DNA of 64,000 nucleotides from Phaeodactylum tricornutum CCAP 1055/1 (Eukaryota > Bacillariophyta > Bacillariophyceae > Surirellales > Neidiaceae), in assembly GCF_000150955.2 (NCBI RefSeq), contig NC_011669.1, positions 1,804,993 to 1,868,992 of the forward strand, written 5' to 3'. Both the position numbers and the translations under genes were made by a program. The notes below the pieces were generated by a model. That model did not search any database and was not told the DNA's origin. It saw only the letters and a list, made by a program, of their open reading frames with translations. Position 1 is the stretch's first letter. The number at the start of each line of letters is the position of its first letter. Positions 10,787 to 20,631 of the stretch are shown here, piece by piece.

Positions 10787-11500
10787 ATGGATAATTCCTC
10801 CTCTCAAAACCCACCGCTTACAGAGTCTCCATCGTCGACACAAAACGAGTCGAATATGGTGCTACCAGCTCCGTCAGACTTCACGCTCCCCACTAACTCC
10901 CCTTCCGCTCTGATGACTTTCTTGCCGCCAAGCTCTGGAAGTTTGAACGATGCGGCTGTCAGCCCAGGTCCAGCTACTCTGAGACCGTCGGTCGGTAGAC
11001 CAGCGGTCTCGTTAGCACCGACACTGCCTCCTGATGGTTCCGTGCCCCATCAGATTCCCACACCACCCGAGCATGATGTTAAAAACGACACGTTTCAACC
11101 TCAAATTCCGCAAGATTTAAAGGATCCGACTTCGGGCGATTCTCCATTTTGCTCAAGCAATCAGGTTTCGTGCATGTACGGGTCGCATCCATTTGCTTTT
11201 GTCTTGACTTCGCTTGTGCTGTTGCTCTTTGCCTGTTGGCAATGGAAGTTTTGGTGTTGTAAGGACACACGTGACTTCTCGCGCGGTGAATATCGGGCCG
11301 TGACGGCTCGGTATACTGATAGTGCCTTTGCCGACGATTATTCTGTTGAGGAGAATCAAGAATATCTCAGTGATGAGGATGACGGTGACGGCTACGGTGG
11401 CTGGAATAGCAACGGCGGCGGTAAACACGTAATTGAAATGAAAGATCTGGGGATAGAAGGTAAGAGTGACAATTTGACGCTAGAAGAAATGAACGGATAG
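10787..11500 (+). CDS. Single-pass membrane protein with Pro/Ser-rich outer part and acidic tail
   Basis: A 237-residue frame; the true start is the ATG at 10787 (context caccATGG), since the frame upstream opens only from a TTG. Residues 1-130 are a low-complexity Pro/Ser/Thr-rich region. One hydrophobic helix lies at about residues 136-154 (FAFVLTSLVLLLFACWQW), followed by WCC, which could be palmitoylated. The juxtamembrane tail RGEYRAVTARYTDSAF leads into a strongly acidic and Gly-rich end (DEDDGDGYGG). There is no signal peptide, so a type II or tail-oriented insertion is possible. Not recognised as a named family. The pattern of disordered stalk, one TM and acidic tail suggests a surface or endomembrane protein, but this is inference. 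Confidence 0.7.
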   Translation: MDNSSSQNPPLTESPSSTQNESNMVLPAPSDFTLPTNSPSALMTFLPPSSGSLNDAAVSPGPATLRPSVGRPAVSLAPTLPPDGSVPHQIPTPPEHDVKNDTFQPQIPQDLKDPTSGDSPFCSSNQVSCMYGSHPFAFVLTSLVLLLFACWQWKFWCCKDTRDFSRGEYRAVTARYTDSAFADDYSVEENQEYLSDEDDGDGYGGWNSNGGGKHVIEMKDLGIEGKSDNLTLEEMNG

Positions 11501-11633
11501 AGTTGCTCTTTTAATTTCGGTATGGATTTAAGAATCCAGAGAATCGGCCAGTTTGTGCGTTTCCAAATTCATCTGAGGAGTCAATGTAAAAAGGGACGGA
11601 AGTCTTAAGCAAATTGCAAACCGGCTAGTTACT

Positions 11634-12035
11634 TCAGCGGTTTTTTTGCAAAACTTCATCCCGCTGTCGCTTGCGAGCGGCTCTTAGTTCACTCTTAGTG
11701 CAACTCTCAAACTCTCTGGCTCTATCAATATCTATCTCGCCATCTTCCAGAAAAGAGAGACCATAAAGCTGATTGTAGCAAGATGGCGACATGCAAGCGA
11801 AGACGCAATTTAAGCTTTCTTCCGGTATCCAGCTATAACACGCTTGCGTCTCACATGTGTTGCGAAGCCCGCGGTATTCGACTTCAGCTCGTTTTCGTCT
11901 AGACTTTGTGTCCGACCCGGACTCCGCCAATTTAGGCAAAAGAAACAAAATGATTAAAACTAACAAAATCTTTACGGCCAAGAGAACGTAAGAAGAATTT
12001 GACGATGGGCCGCTGATTGGTTTGACTTTTACCAT
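11634..12035 (-). CDS. Small single-TM Cys-motif protein (DUF4787-like)
   Basis: A 133-residue frame from the ATG at 12035. A signal-anchor-like helix, YVLLAVKILLVLIILFLLP, spans residues 16-34. After a basic linker (KSRRKRAEVEYRG) comes a compact motif with six cysteines: NTCETQACYSWIPEESLNC, then FACMSPSCYNQLYG, LEDGEIDIDRAREFESC. The order C-W-P-E-x-x-N-C-x-x-x-C-x-S-P-x-C-Y...LE-x-GE-D recalls a short eukaryotic family of unknown function (DUF4787). That match is from memory and unverified. The paired cysteines would sit on the lumenal side if the helix is a signal anchor, so an ER protein is plausible. It is convergent with the gene at 10787 (133 bp apart). Confidence 0.7.
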   Translation of the reverse strand: MVKVKPISGPSSNSSYVLLAVKILLVLIILFLLPKLAESGSDTKSRRKRAEVEYRGLRNTCETQACYSWIPEESLNCVFACMSPSCYNQLYGLSFLEDGEIDIDRAREFESCTKSELRAARKRQRDEVLQKNR

Positions 12036-12279
12036 GGTAGCTGGGTATGAATTGTGCCAGAGTTTGAGGTTTTTTTCTCATGCATCACAACAGTCAATCA
12101 AATTCTCCAAACCTGTGTGTTTTCGACGTGTCGACCGCCAGCCAGACGGAAAATAGGTCTCGACACGAAAAATCATTTTTGTACCGAGATTGTTGGAGCA
12201 ATTCTTGTTCTCAGACTTGCGTTGGTCTATCGAGCTGCATTCACGTTTACCCTTCACCAATATAAAATATCTTGTTGTC

Positions 12280-12875
12280 ATGGTATATCATACAGAATAT
12301 AAAGTTGGCTTAGTGCTTAAAATAAATGACTGCGGCGGAAAATCGGGAAAATCCTTTAAAGCGTGCCAAGTAAATCTCGGCGACGAAAGCAACCCTATTA
12401 CAGTGGTGACATCGGCGGCAAATGTCAGGGAAGGGAACAGGTATTGTTGCTCAACTTTGGATCGGTGACACATGGACCGTTTTCCAAAGAAACGCAGAAA
12501 CTCATTTGACCTCTCTTGAATTGCTTCAGGGTCGCCATTGCACCAGTCGGGTCGAAAGTACTTACCGATGAGGGCGAAGAGATGGTAGTAAAAAAGACCG
12601 CCGTCGGAGGAGTAACGTCTGAAGGAATGTTTTGTGATTCTAGGATGTTGGGATGGTCGGGTGGAGCTGTTGGAGTGGCCGTACAGATTGACGATTCGTT
12701 CGCTATTGGCTCATCGCCCCCGCCCACGAAACCCCGTCCTAAGATTGCCGACGAAGAGGAGCTGCCGAAAGTAGAAGTACAGGGACTTTTTGAGAAAAAA
12801 TTAACAAAAGAAGAAAAGAAGGCGTTATCGGATGAGCGGAGGAAAGCAAGGAAGGCTGCGAAGGAAGCTAACTAG
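12280..12875 (+). CDS. Stand-alone tRNA-binding OB-fold protein (EMAP/YtpR-like)
   Basis: Two exons: 12280-12440 and 12530-12875, with an 89-nt GT-AG intron (donor gtattg, acceptor cttcag), joined in phase 2 to give 168 residues. The OB-fold signature runs across the junction: YKVGLVLKINDC, then FKACQVNLGD, TVVTSAANVREGNRVAIAP, VGSKVLT, then VGGVTSEGMFCDSRMLGWSG. This follows the tRNA_bind pattern (V-G-x-V...Q-I-V-x-G-A-x-N-V...S-x-G-M-L-C...E-L-G) found in PheRS beta, MetRS C-termini and EMAPII/Arc1p. No catalytic synthetase domain is attached. The C-terminus is basic (EKKLTKEEKKALSDERRKAR), as in cofactors that hold tRNA non-specifically. A role as a synthetase cofactor or tRNA-binding protein is inferred. 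No organelle presequence is evident. Confidence 0.75.
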
Positions 12876-12963
12876 ACTGTACCAGCGTAAACCGTCAAAG
12901 TTTCCGTTACATCTGCACTATGTGTACAACGGGAGAATACTACTTTTTAGGCAACATGAAATG

Positions 12964-14634
12964 CTACCATTCGCAGCGATGGCCAATCAATTTAAAAAGA
13001 CGCTCATTGTATGGCTCGATAAAAGCCTTGACCTCGCGAAGAAAGTCTTCCGAGAGAGTGGCCTCGTACTTTGGCCTCTCAGTGACATTCAACTCATCTT
13101 TGATCTCATCCCAGGAAATTTCCTTATCATATCCTCGGTGTCCTCCAACATTGTATGCTCCTTTGCTTACAATGGTTGAAAAGTTGTGCGGAGGTAACCC
13201 CAAAAATTCCGCGAGCTTATTCATCGGCGTACCCGAAAAGTCACTCATCGCTTCGGTACAAATAAATATTATTTCCTTCTCGGAGTACAGAGCATACCAC
13301 CACTCTAATGGGAGAACATACAGACTTCGACCAATAAATGACTGGGTGAGGTGCACATTTTTACGGTAAATCACTTTGTCCGGGTTGTTTTCTATCAAGT
13401 CCTTCCATTGCTTGCGAGGGACTACCTTGTCCACCCAATCACCGTAACAGAAGCTTTCCAGATCAATCAAAGGAGGAAGTCCTCCTTTCTCTCGACGTCT
13501 GTATTCTGCAGCAGCCCAGTTAAGAGAGCTGTACCGATCCTTTGCCTTTCTGACGCCGGTTCCGTCTGAACTTAAGCAGTCCCGCAAGACGAAAAGCTCT
13601 GCTCGCGCCATTTCTTCAAAAGAAAACAAATGGTCTTCGTACTCTTTATCCGTCAGTCCTCTTGAAATGTTTGGCACCCTGCCTTTGCGCATCATCTTCA
13701 TAACAGGTGCGACATAGTTGTACATATACGACGAGTACGCACGCTCCAATGGGTTTCGCCCAACAGCAACGATACGTGGTCCAGGCATGTGCTTCTTGAT
13801 GCGATACGCAACATCGGGATATGGTAAGTAACCTGGGCTTGCTTCGCCAGACATCAAAGCACCAGCAGCTAGAAAGCTGCTGGCTGTCGGAAAGTGGCGA
13901 AGATACCATTGCATGGGATACTGCATGTAATACTTCATATTAAAAAGAGTGACGGAATTAGAACGCCATTCAAATCGGCTTGCGGGTCGGGACATTGCCA
14001 CGAACACCGAGGCTCACCTTAAAATAGTGGATCTGCTTTTCTTTTGCCGGTAAAACGCGAGGGTGGTCGGTCAAATAGTGATAAAGCGAGCTACCCATCG
14101 AAAAAAGATTATCCATGGTTCAGCCGAAGCAAAAGCATTGTCTGTGGATCGCTGTTCTCGAAGCACATACCTGGTCCCACATTTCCCGGCTCCGATAATC
14201 AAAAAACCTGGTCGACAAAGACCAGAAAGATCGTCCGTAAGTGTTGGGTCAATCGGGCCGTTTTGGTACTGTGGTCTATTTGTGCGACCAATTCGTTCAA
14301 CTTCGCCTACCCATCGAATCTTTTTGTGTGGCCAGAAACAAGGTCCCCATACCCCCGAAGCGTTACAGCTCTCATTTTTGCATCCCCAGAAGGGGGGAGC
14401 AATGCCCTGCTTGTTGCGGAAATCGGACGTAGTATACACACTATGATTCAGCAAAAATTGTGGAACAATGGACACAACGGGACTGTTCCTGGGGTCCCAA
14501 TTCTCTTCATCGCCATTGTCGAAGTGCAAACCGAAACGCAGGCTTTGTCGAGATTCCGTCGCATAGAGAGTGGCATATATAGTGGCAACTATTATAGAGG
14601 CCAGAACTGCTGTCCACCATGCACAGTTGGGCAT
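12964..14634 (-). CDS. PAPS-dependent carbohydrate sulfotransferase, type II Golgi membrane protein
   Basis: Transfers sulfate from PAPS to a glycan hydroxyl. Three exons: 14634-14171, 14090-14018 and 13932-12964, giving 501 residues. The first intron (donor gtatgt, acceptor gggtag) interrupts the 5'-phosphosulfate loop, and splicing rebuilds [19 protein letters not shown] (Lys151 is the expected catalytic residue). The second intron (gtgagc / atgaag) follows KEKQIHYFK. The 3'-phosphate-binding segment [20 protein letters not shown] lies near residues 232-251. A cytoplasmic stub of eight residues precedes one TM helix ([18 protein letters not shown]), as in Golgi sulfotransferases. The closest relatives by memory are GalNAc4S-6ST / heparan-type enzymes; the acceptor is unknown but sulfated extracellular polysaccharide is plausible in a diatom. 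The start is ATG 14634, not the TTG further up. It is convergent with the tRNA-binding gene (88 bp apart). Confidence 0.88.
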
Positions 14635-14934
14635 CGTTGGGCTAATTGCTTTGCTTAACAAGTAGTCGAAATATGGAAAGACCTTTAGCTATTCATCGTA
14701 TTCACCGTCAATTTGAATCTCGTATTTCGCCAGTAGCCGTTTACCCTTAATTTATTACCCTTATATTTTATAGTGCGCTTCGACAAAAAGCGATCCAATC
14801 ATTCCAGAGTCATTGCAACAAACGAAAAGGTCAGAAAGTTGTTACTGCAAGCAAGCAACCATCGCAGACGAACCCGGTGACTGTGAATTGGAAGAGAACA
14901 AAGACTAGAGCCCTAACCCTGATATAAAGTCCAA
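14635..14934. other. Upstream region of the sulfotransferase gene (300 bp)
   Basis: A short AT-rich gap between the sulfotransferase start and the retrotransposon remains. It holds palindrome copy TGACTGTGA at 14878-14886, 244 bp upstream of the sulfotransferase ATG. Nothing else was seen. Confidence 0.5.
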
Positions 14935-17700
14935 TACACGTCATTGTCAAGTTTGGCATTCAAGTGTGACATGTCCGGCAGAAAACGACATGTCGCATGA
15001 AGAGGTTTGAAAGGAGCAAGCTCTCATCTCAAGCAGAATTAGTAAAATCAATGAGGTTTGGGATATGATCATCCTATAAAAGAAGGTAACGGATTGAATG
15101 TAAGACATGAAGAAGTGAAGAATATGAACATTGCAGAAGCCATGTAAATATGGAAGATTAGCAATCAAACAGCAAGGTTTGAGAGCAAACAGAACTAGTG
15201 AAAAGTAAAATAAAGAATACAACAACAAACACTAGCAGTAGTGAAAGAGTAGATCAAATGTGAAGGAGAAATAAGAGGGAATCTATTTATTAGGTCTCTG
15301 TTGTCAGCTAGTCTCTAAGACAGTCAAAAGATCTGAAGAAACCAGAGTGTTCAACATGCTTGCAAGCAAGAAAACCGGAGAAGTCACAGTAAGACTCCAA
15401 GCAACAATGCATGGAAGGTGAAGACCGCATTGGAAACTAAGAAGAAGAGAATCCAGTAGTGGAAGCAGAATCTGAAGAAGAAGAACTTGTGATGGACAGC
15501 ATAAGTGATACAGCATCCAATGACCAGAAGGACATGGTACATTTGAGTAACAGTTGGACAATCAAGTTCAAAGGAAACAAAGACAAATGGCGTACTTGGA
15601 AAGGGAAGACAATTGCAACTGCAATGCAACATTGTTTCTACCAAGCCCTATTTATGCAGGAAACCCTGGCATCTATGGAAGAGGTCAATGCAGGAACTGC
15701 AAGCAAGACTGTGTGGTAAGCATTCTTGAGAAACATCCAGGCTTATGCCCAGCTGGCACTGTGCTGCAAAACGACTGCATACTCATATGTCAAAAACACA
15801 ATGATGGAACAAGCGCCAATGGGCAGTGCCTACAAAGTGTGGGAGAAACTGTGCAAGAGGTACAAACCAAAAGAAATTGAATTGGACTACACAAGTATTG
15901 AGCATTCATTTAAGGATTGTATTATTGGGAGTATTAACAAAAATGGGGAGGAGTGGTTTCTGGAGCTTGAGTACTGGAACACACGCATGGGCAAGATCAA
16001 GCAGTCCTACATGCAAGATGACCTTCAGATGAAGGCAGGTATAATAGACCAGCTCCCCAAGGCCTATGAAGCTGTAAAAGTCAACTTGAGTGGAGCTTAC
16101 ACAACCATGTCAATGGAGGCATTTAAGAGGATCATTCTAGACTTCTGGATAAGGCATAGCAAGATAGACTACAACAAGGTCATGTCTTATTCTGAGGTGA
16201 AAGAAAAGTGTGGACACTGTGGGAAAGTAGGACACTTGCAAGACAAGTGCTGGAGCAAGCCAGAAAATAAACACTTGCACCCCAATGGAAAGCAGGGTGG
16301 GAAGAACAAGAAAGACATCCAGTGCTTTAAACGTGGAAAGAAGGGCCATTACAAGAGTGATTGCAGAAGTGCTAAGAAAAGCGGAGAAGGCAGACCAAAT
16401 ATGCCCAACAAAGAATGTTTGTTGGGGCTCATATCAAGAAAGATCAGAACTTGAATGCTGGTTCAAGCTTGAAAAAGGTTTCTTGCAGACTTGGGAGCTA
16501 CCTGCCATGTCTGGAACAGTGCCAAGGAGCTACAGGGCCAAGAAAAGATCTCAGAACAGGTTTGCGTTGGAAAGAGCAATACTTTGTTCATGTGACAATG
16601 CAGGGTATGGTTTACTTAGAAACCAAAGACGGAGCAAAGCTAAAGCTTCTGAAGGTCAAGTACTCTCCTGACTTTGAAAAATGGATCACAAGCATTGGAT
16701 ACTTGTTGGACCAAGGCTACTCAGTAACAAAAATGACTGCAATGGAAATAGTTATTCTCTCTCAAGACAAGAAGAGGAGTATCACTGCAGACAGGACCTC
16801 AAGTAGCAAGCCATACTACCTCTTGTTTAGAGCATTGGAAGGGCAGAAACAAGACCAAGTATTCTCCAAGAGCAAGCACAAAGGACATACATACACCCCA
16901 GAAGAAGGCCATAAACGCTGTGGACATGCCAACATTGCTACCAATAAATGTACTGCAGTCAGATCTGGTTGGAGTCTCACAACCATGACTATGCCCCTAC
17001 ATGGGGCATGTGTTTTAGCTAAGGCACAGCTGAAACAGGTCCCAAAGATGGCTTTGCAGAAAGCAGAGAAGCTAGGTGAGCAACTCTATGTTGACCTCTT
17101 GGTTCCCTACACAAAAAGCATTGGTGGTAGTACTTATTGGCTACTTATTGTGGATAAAGTCAGCAAGTATAAATGGTCTATGTTTCTCACTCAGAAAAGC
17201 CAGATTGGACAGAAAGTCAAGCCTATTCTACAGTGGCTACATTTACTGAAGTTCACTAACAAGTTCATTCAGAGCAACAATGCTGGCAAGAACAAGAATG
17301 AGAAACTATCAGAGGAGTTCCTGTTCTCATTGGAACTCACCGCACCCTACACTCCTCAGAAACAGAGTGGTTGAATGCGGTTTTGTCACTATTTGAGACA
17401 GAGCATATGCATCAATGCTTGATGCAAAATTAACGCCAAGCAATCATGGTAAGCTTTGGACCAAGTTTGTCCAGGCAGCCACAATACTATCCAATAACCT
17501 TGTGACGGCTGGGGAAACCAAGACCCCTACAGAACTCTTCTTTGGAAAGTTGGATGCAAAACTTCTGGATCATCTCCAAATACTTGGGATGATTGTTCTA
17601 ACATTGGATCTCACCACATTCATTTTCATACGTCAAGTCCCATGGATTTAGTATGGTTTCCAACAAGCAGGAAACAGTATAGATTATACATGCAATAAAC
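14935..17700 (+). mobile_element. Ty1/Copia-family LTR retrotransposon fossil (broken, incomplete)
   Basis: Remains of a Copia-type element on the + strand; the outer limits are approximate. Parts seen in order: a gag-like region (about 15,460-16,450) with a UBN2-type capsid segment and two CCHC-type zinc knuckles near 16,200-16,370; a protease-to-integrase segment (about 16,420-17,370) with an integrase zinc-binding block and integrase core; and a downstream piece of integrase-like sequence to about 17,650. No reverse transcriptase or RNase H was recognised, and no clear pair of LTRs or target-site duplication was found. The element is broken at several points (about five or more) and truncated, so it looks old rather than recently inserted. 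The family assignment rests on gene order and motif style. Confidence 0.82.
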
Positions 17701-17808
17701 TATAATGTAGCAATTAAATGCACTTGAATGTTAGATTGTTGTAAACGCCCTAGTAAGTGGTGCAATACTACTGCTAAGACAAAAATCATGTGCTCAAAGT
17801 CTCTTATC

Positions 17809-19711
17809 CTAATGACTGCAAGATCCAAGAGGTAGGGGTGCTGGAGTTAGGGGAACACATTCAGGTTTATCTCTGTCAATGTAACTGCTCACCTTCCAAT
17901 TTTGGACTAACAATTTTGAGATACAAGTTAATGCTTGATGCTGTAGTTTGGGATTTTCGTGCTCAATGAGCGGGAAAACAAAATCCCGCGCACCAAGGCG
18001 CCGAGCAATGTCTCTTCCATTAGGGTAATGACGAACAAATTCCCCTAAATCAAAGCAAGCAATTGCGGCGACATCCTCGCTATCCGATGCAGTCAATTGA
18101 ATTAGGGTCTTCACCATTTCAAACTTTCCATCGGATCCTTCCATTTTTCGGGCGTTTTCGCGAAAGAACTTTTCGGTGTGGACTATCCCCCATGTCAAGT
18201 TAGTGGAATCAAGCTCCACTTTATAGACGTCCCAACGTGTTAGCTCTTGACAAGTTTCGTGCAAAAGTTTATGGAGAATGTCCAAGTCTGTCATATAGGA
18301 GACACAAATCATCAACCTGTTTAGATACGGTTCCGCTTTTGAAAATGGGGAAGGGACCGAACATTGCATACCTTCGCTAATCTCGAAGTCAGCAATTGGG
18401 CAATTCATCATCAGGTCAATCAACTTGGGTAGACCACAACCTATCATATCAATCAAATATGTTGAACCATTGATGTTTTTCTTTGCCAATTCCAAAGGCG
18501 CTTCGTCCGCAGCGCACGTTGCCAAATTACGCAGGGTTGCTAGTGCACACCGCACAACCTTCTCGCGAGGTGCAGCGGCCACCATATCTACCAGTGCTTG
18601 GACTGATCCGTCTCTATGAAAGTGGCTTCGCATTGATACCGATGTGTCACAATCGTACGACATGATCCAGAGGCAGTAGGAGAGTTCGTATTGATGTTGC
18701 ACGGAAGCACTAATCTTTGAATCAATTGATTTTTGATGAACGCGTAAGCGCCGACTCAGATATCCAACACCTCCCGCTTTGCCAAAGAGATGCCGAACTT
18801 CTTTTGACAAGATGATGACAGTCAAGCTTGAGGTAACCATAGAAAGAGATTGTGTGCTAGAACTCTGTAGCCGAGACACAATCCACGAAACAAAGGATTC
18901 CAAAATTGATGATATTGGCGAAAATAGATGGCCGTTTGTTTGCAGAGTGCATCCTTCCAAGAGGATACACGCCAGACAGAAACCTGATCCTCCTTGACGT
19001 TGATTGTGTTATAATTTCAGAGAAAAAGTCAAGGTGAGTTAAAGCGGATAAAAACAATTTTTAAGCACTAAATCTGTTGTAACGTACTGTGCACATAAGA
19101 ATCGCTCTTTGTACCCAGTAGAATACGCAAAAGAGGTCGCCAGTCGTCAATCAAAATGCCTGATGGATAGAATATGCTGGACAAAGTGGCTTTCGACACA
19201 AAGTTGCTGCTAGCAACGACACTGTTGCTTTTGGTCCGTGAAGCGAAAGCGTTACTTTTGAGTGTCGTGATGACTTCATAAAGTTGCGAGATGACATAGT
19301 GTGTGGCCACTCCAATGCCGTCACAGTCGAGGTACTGCAGCGCGTCAACGGGTGGCAAACTTTCGGCCAAGGAGAGCTTGGAAACTTTGAGTGACGTTCG
19401 ACGCGACGATGTTCCACGATGACTAGTTATTTGATCGAGAACTTTAAGCAGGAGCTGCACATAAGCTGCAGCATCTTCTTTGTCGTACAGCGTGTACCTG
19501 TGTTCCAGAAAAACAGAGTGTAAGACGTCCAGATATTCTTCTCAAATTGTACGACAAATCCCTTTATGCCTTACTCGATAACGTTCTGTTCTCCGGCTTG
19601 TAAAAGCGCTTTTTCTGGATTAGAAAGCTTTAAATGTAAAAATGAATCCCATTGAATACTTCCGAAAGCCTCGTGAACAGGCGATGGTATAAGCACTACT
19701 GGAAATGTCAT
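17809..19711 (-). CDS. ATP6V1H: V-type proton ATPase subunit H
   Basis: Regulatory HEAT/armadillo subunit of the V1 sector that couples V1 to V0 and silences free V1 in vacuolar or endosomal acidification. Exons: 19711-19575, 19497-19088 and 18992-17809, giving 576 residues. Donors are gtaagg and gtacgt, acceptors acacag and gtcaag; phases 2 and 1 are consistent and give ...EQNVIE/YTLYDKEDAAAYVQ and SDSYVH/RGSGFCLACIL. The C-terminal domain is diagnostic: AAIACFDLGEFVRHYPNGRD, ARRLGARDFVFPLIEHENPK and LQHQALTCISKLLVQNW. The central region is armadillo-like and includes CALATLRNLATCA. The protein is longer than the usual 450-480 residues, with extra sequence in the N-terminal half and a short Pro-rich tail. 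A palindrome copy lies 80 bp upstream of the start (19791). The retrotransposon fossil begins just past its 3' end. Confidence 0.87.
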
Positions 19712-20631
19712 GGTATTTCTCCTTGATGTGGATGATAGCGTAAAGGCGTCCTTTCACCTTTCCGTCTCCGTTGTTCTCGCCGTTCGTAACTTACAGTTAG
19801 GGTTTCGAGTTTTGCCGTTCGTTGGTGTGCTGCTGGAATCGAACCTCCCGCGCGTGACAACAAATTGAAACATACACGGCATCTCATTATTTTACGTTAG
19901 AATATTTCTTGGTCTCGTGAAAGAAATGACAAAAGCTACAGACGAGTAGAGGAATTTTGTCTATAAGTCTCGACATTCAAAAAAATAGAAATTACTCTCT
20001 ATGCAGTCATTTTCCTGGCTTGCGTGAAGCCTTTGGGTGGCCTTTTGGCTGCATATGTTGACAACAGCCCCTACCTCCTGAAATCAAGAGTTAAGCGACC
20101 CTGCGCACGTGTCCGTTTTATTTCAAATCATATTATTTGATCTGACAGAGAGTCGGACAAGCATAGCCGCGAATTCAGGTATACATATCGACACAATTAG
20201 CGGAAAAGACAAAATTGGAGAGATTTCTGACTAAGCAAACGAGTCTGAATGAAAGTCATCCCATAGTGGTCACAGAATAGTTACTTCAACGGTCGGAGTG
20301 TCGCACGATTGTGACGAAATCCGACATACTCACGAAAACTCAAAACCACGTTGCCTTTACGAAGCAACTTGATTCTTCACATACGATGGTATCTGACCGA
20401 TCTGGATGCACATGATCTGTAAAGAATGGAACATTCATAAAAAGGGAGGCCTTTGGTAGACTTGATTGCTTTCGAGTTTTATTCACCGTCGAAAGAAATC
20501 TTGCTATCCTGACCATCATCCCCTCTGGATATGCAGACTGCATAGAGTTCCGGAATTATCTTACGCAACAACCTTCCTCCGGAGCCAAGCTAGTGTCTTT
20601 GCTGCTGTTCACTCGAATCATTTTTGACATC
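19712..20631. other. Divergent intergenic region (920 bp)
   Basis: Upstream of both V-ATPase H (-) and the TPR gene (+). It holds palindrome TTACAGTTA at 19791-19799. A tRNA-like T-loop word near 19,838 was examined and rejected. No gene was recognised. Confidence 0.55.

Noticed and set aside
19828-19856. tRNA-like T-loop word on the - strand (ggttcgattcc)
   Set aside because: The flanking bases do not form a five-base-pair T stem (mismatches at two of five positions), and no acceptor or anticodon stem fits.
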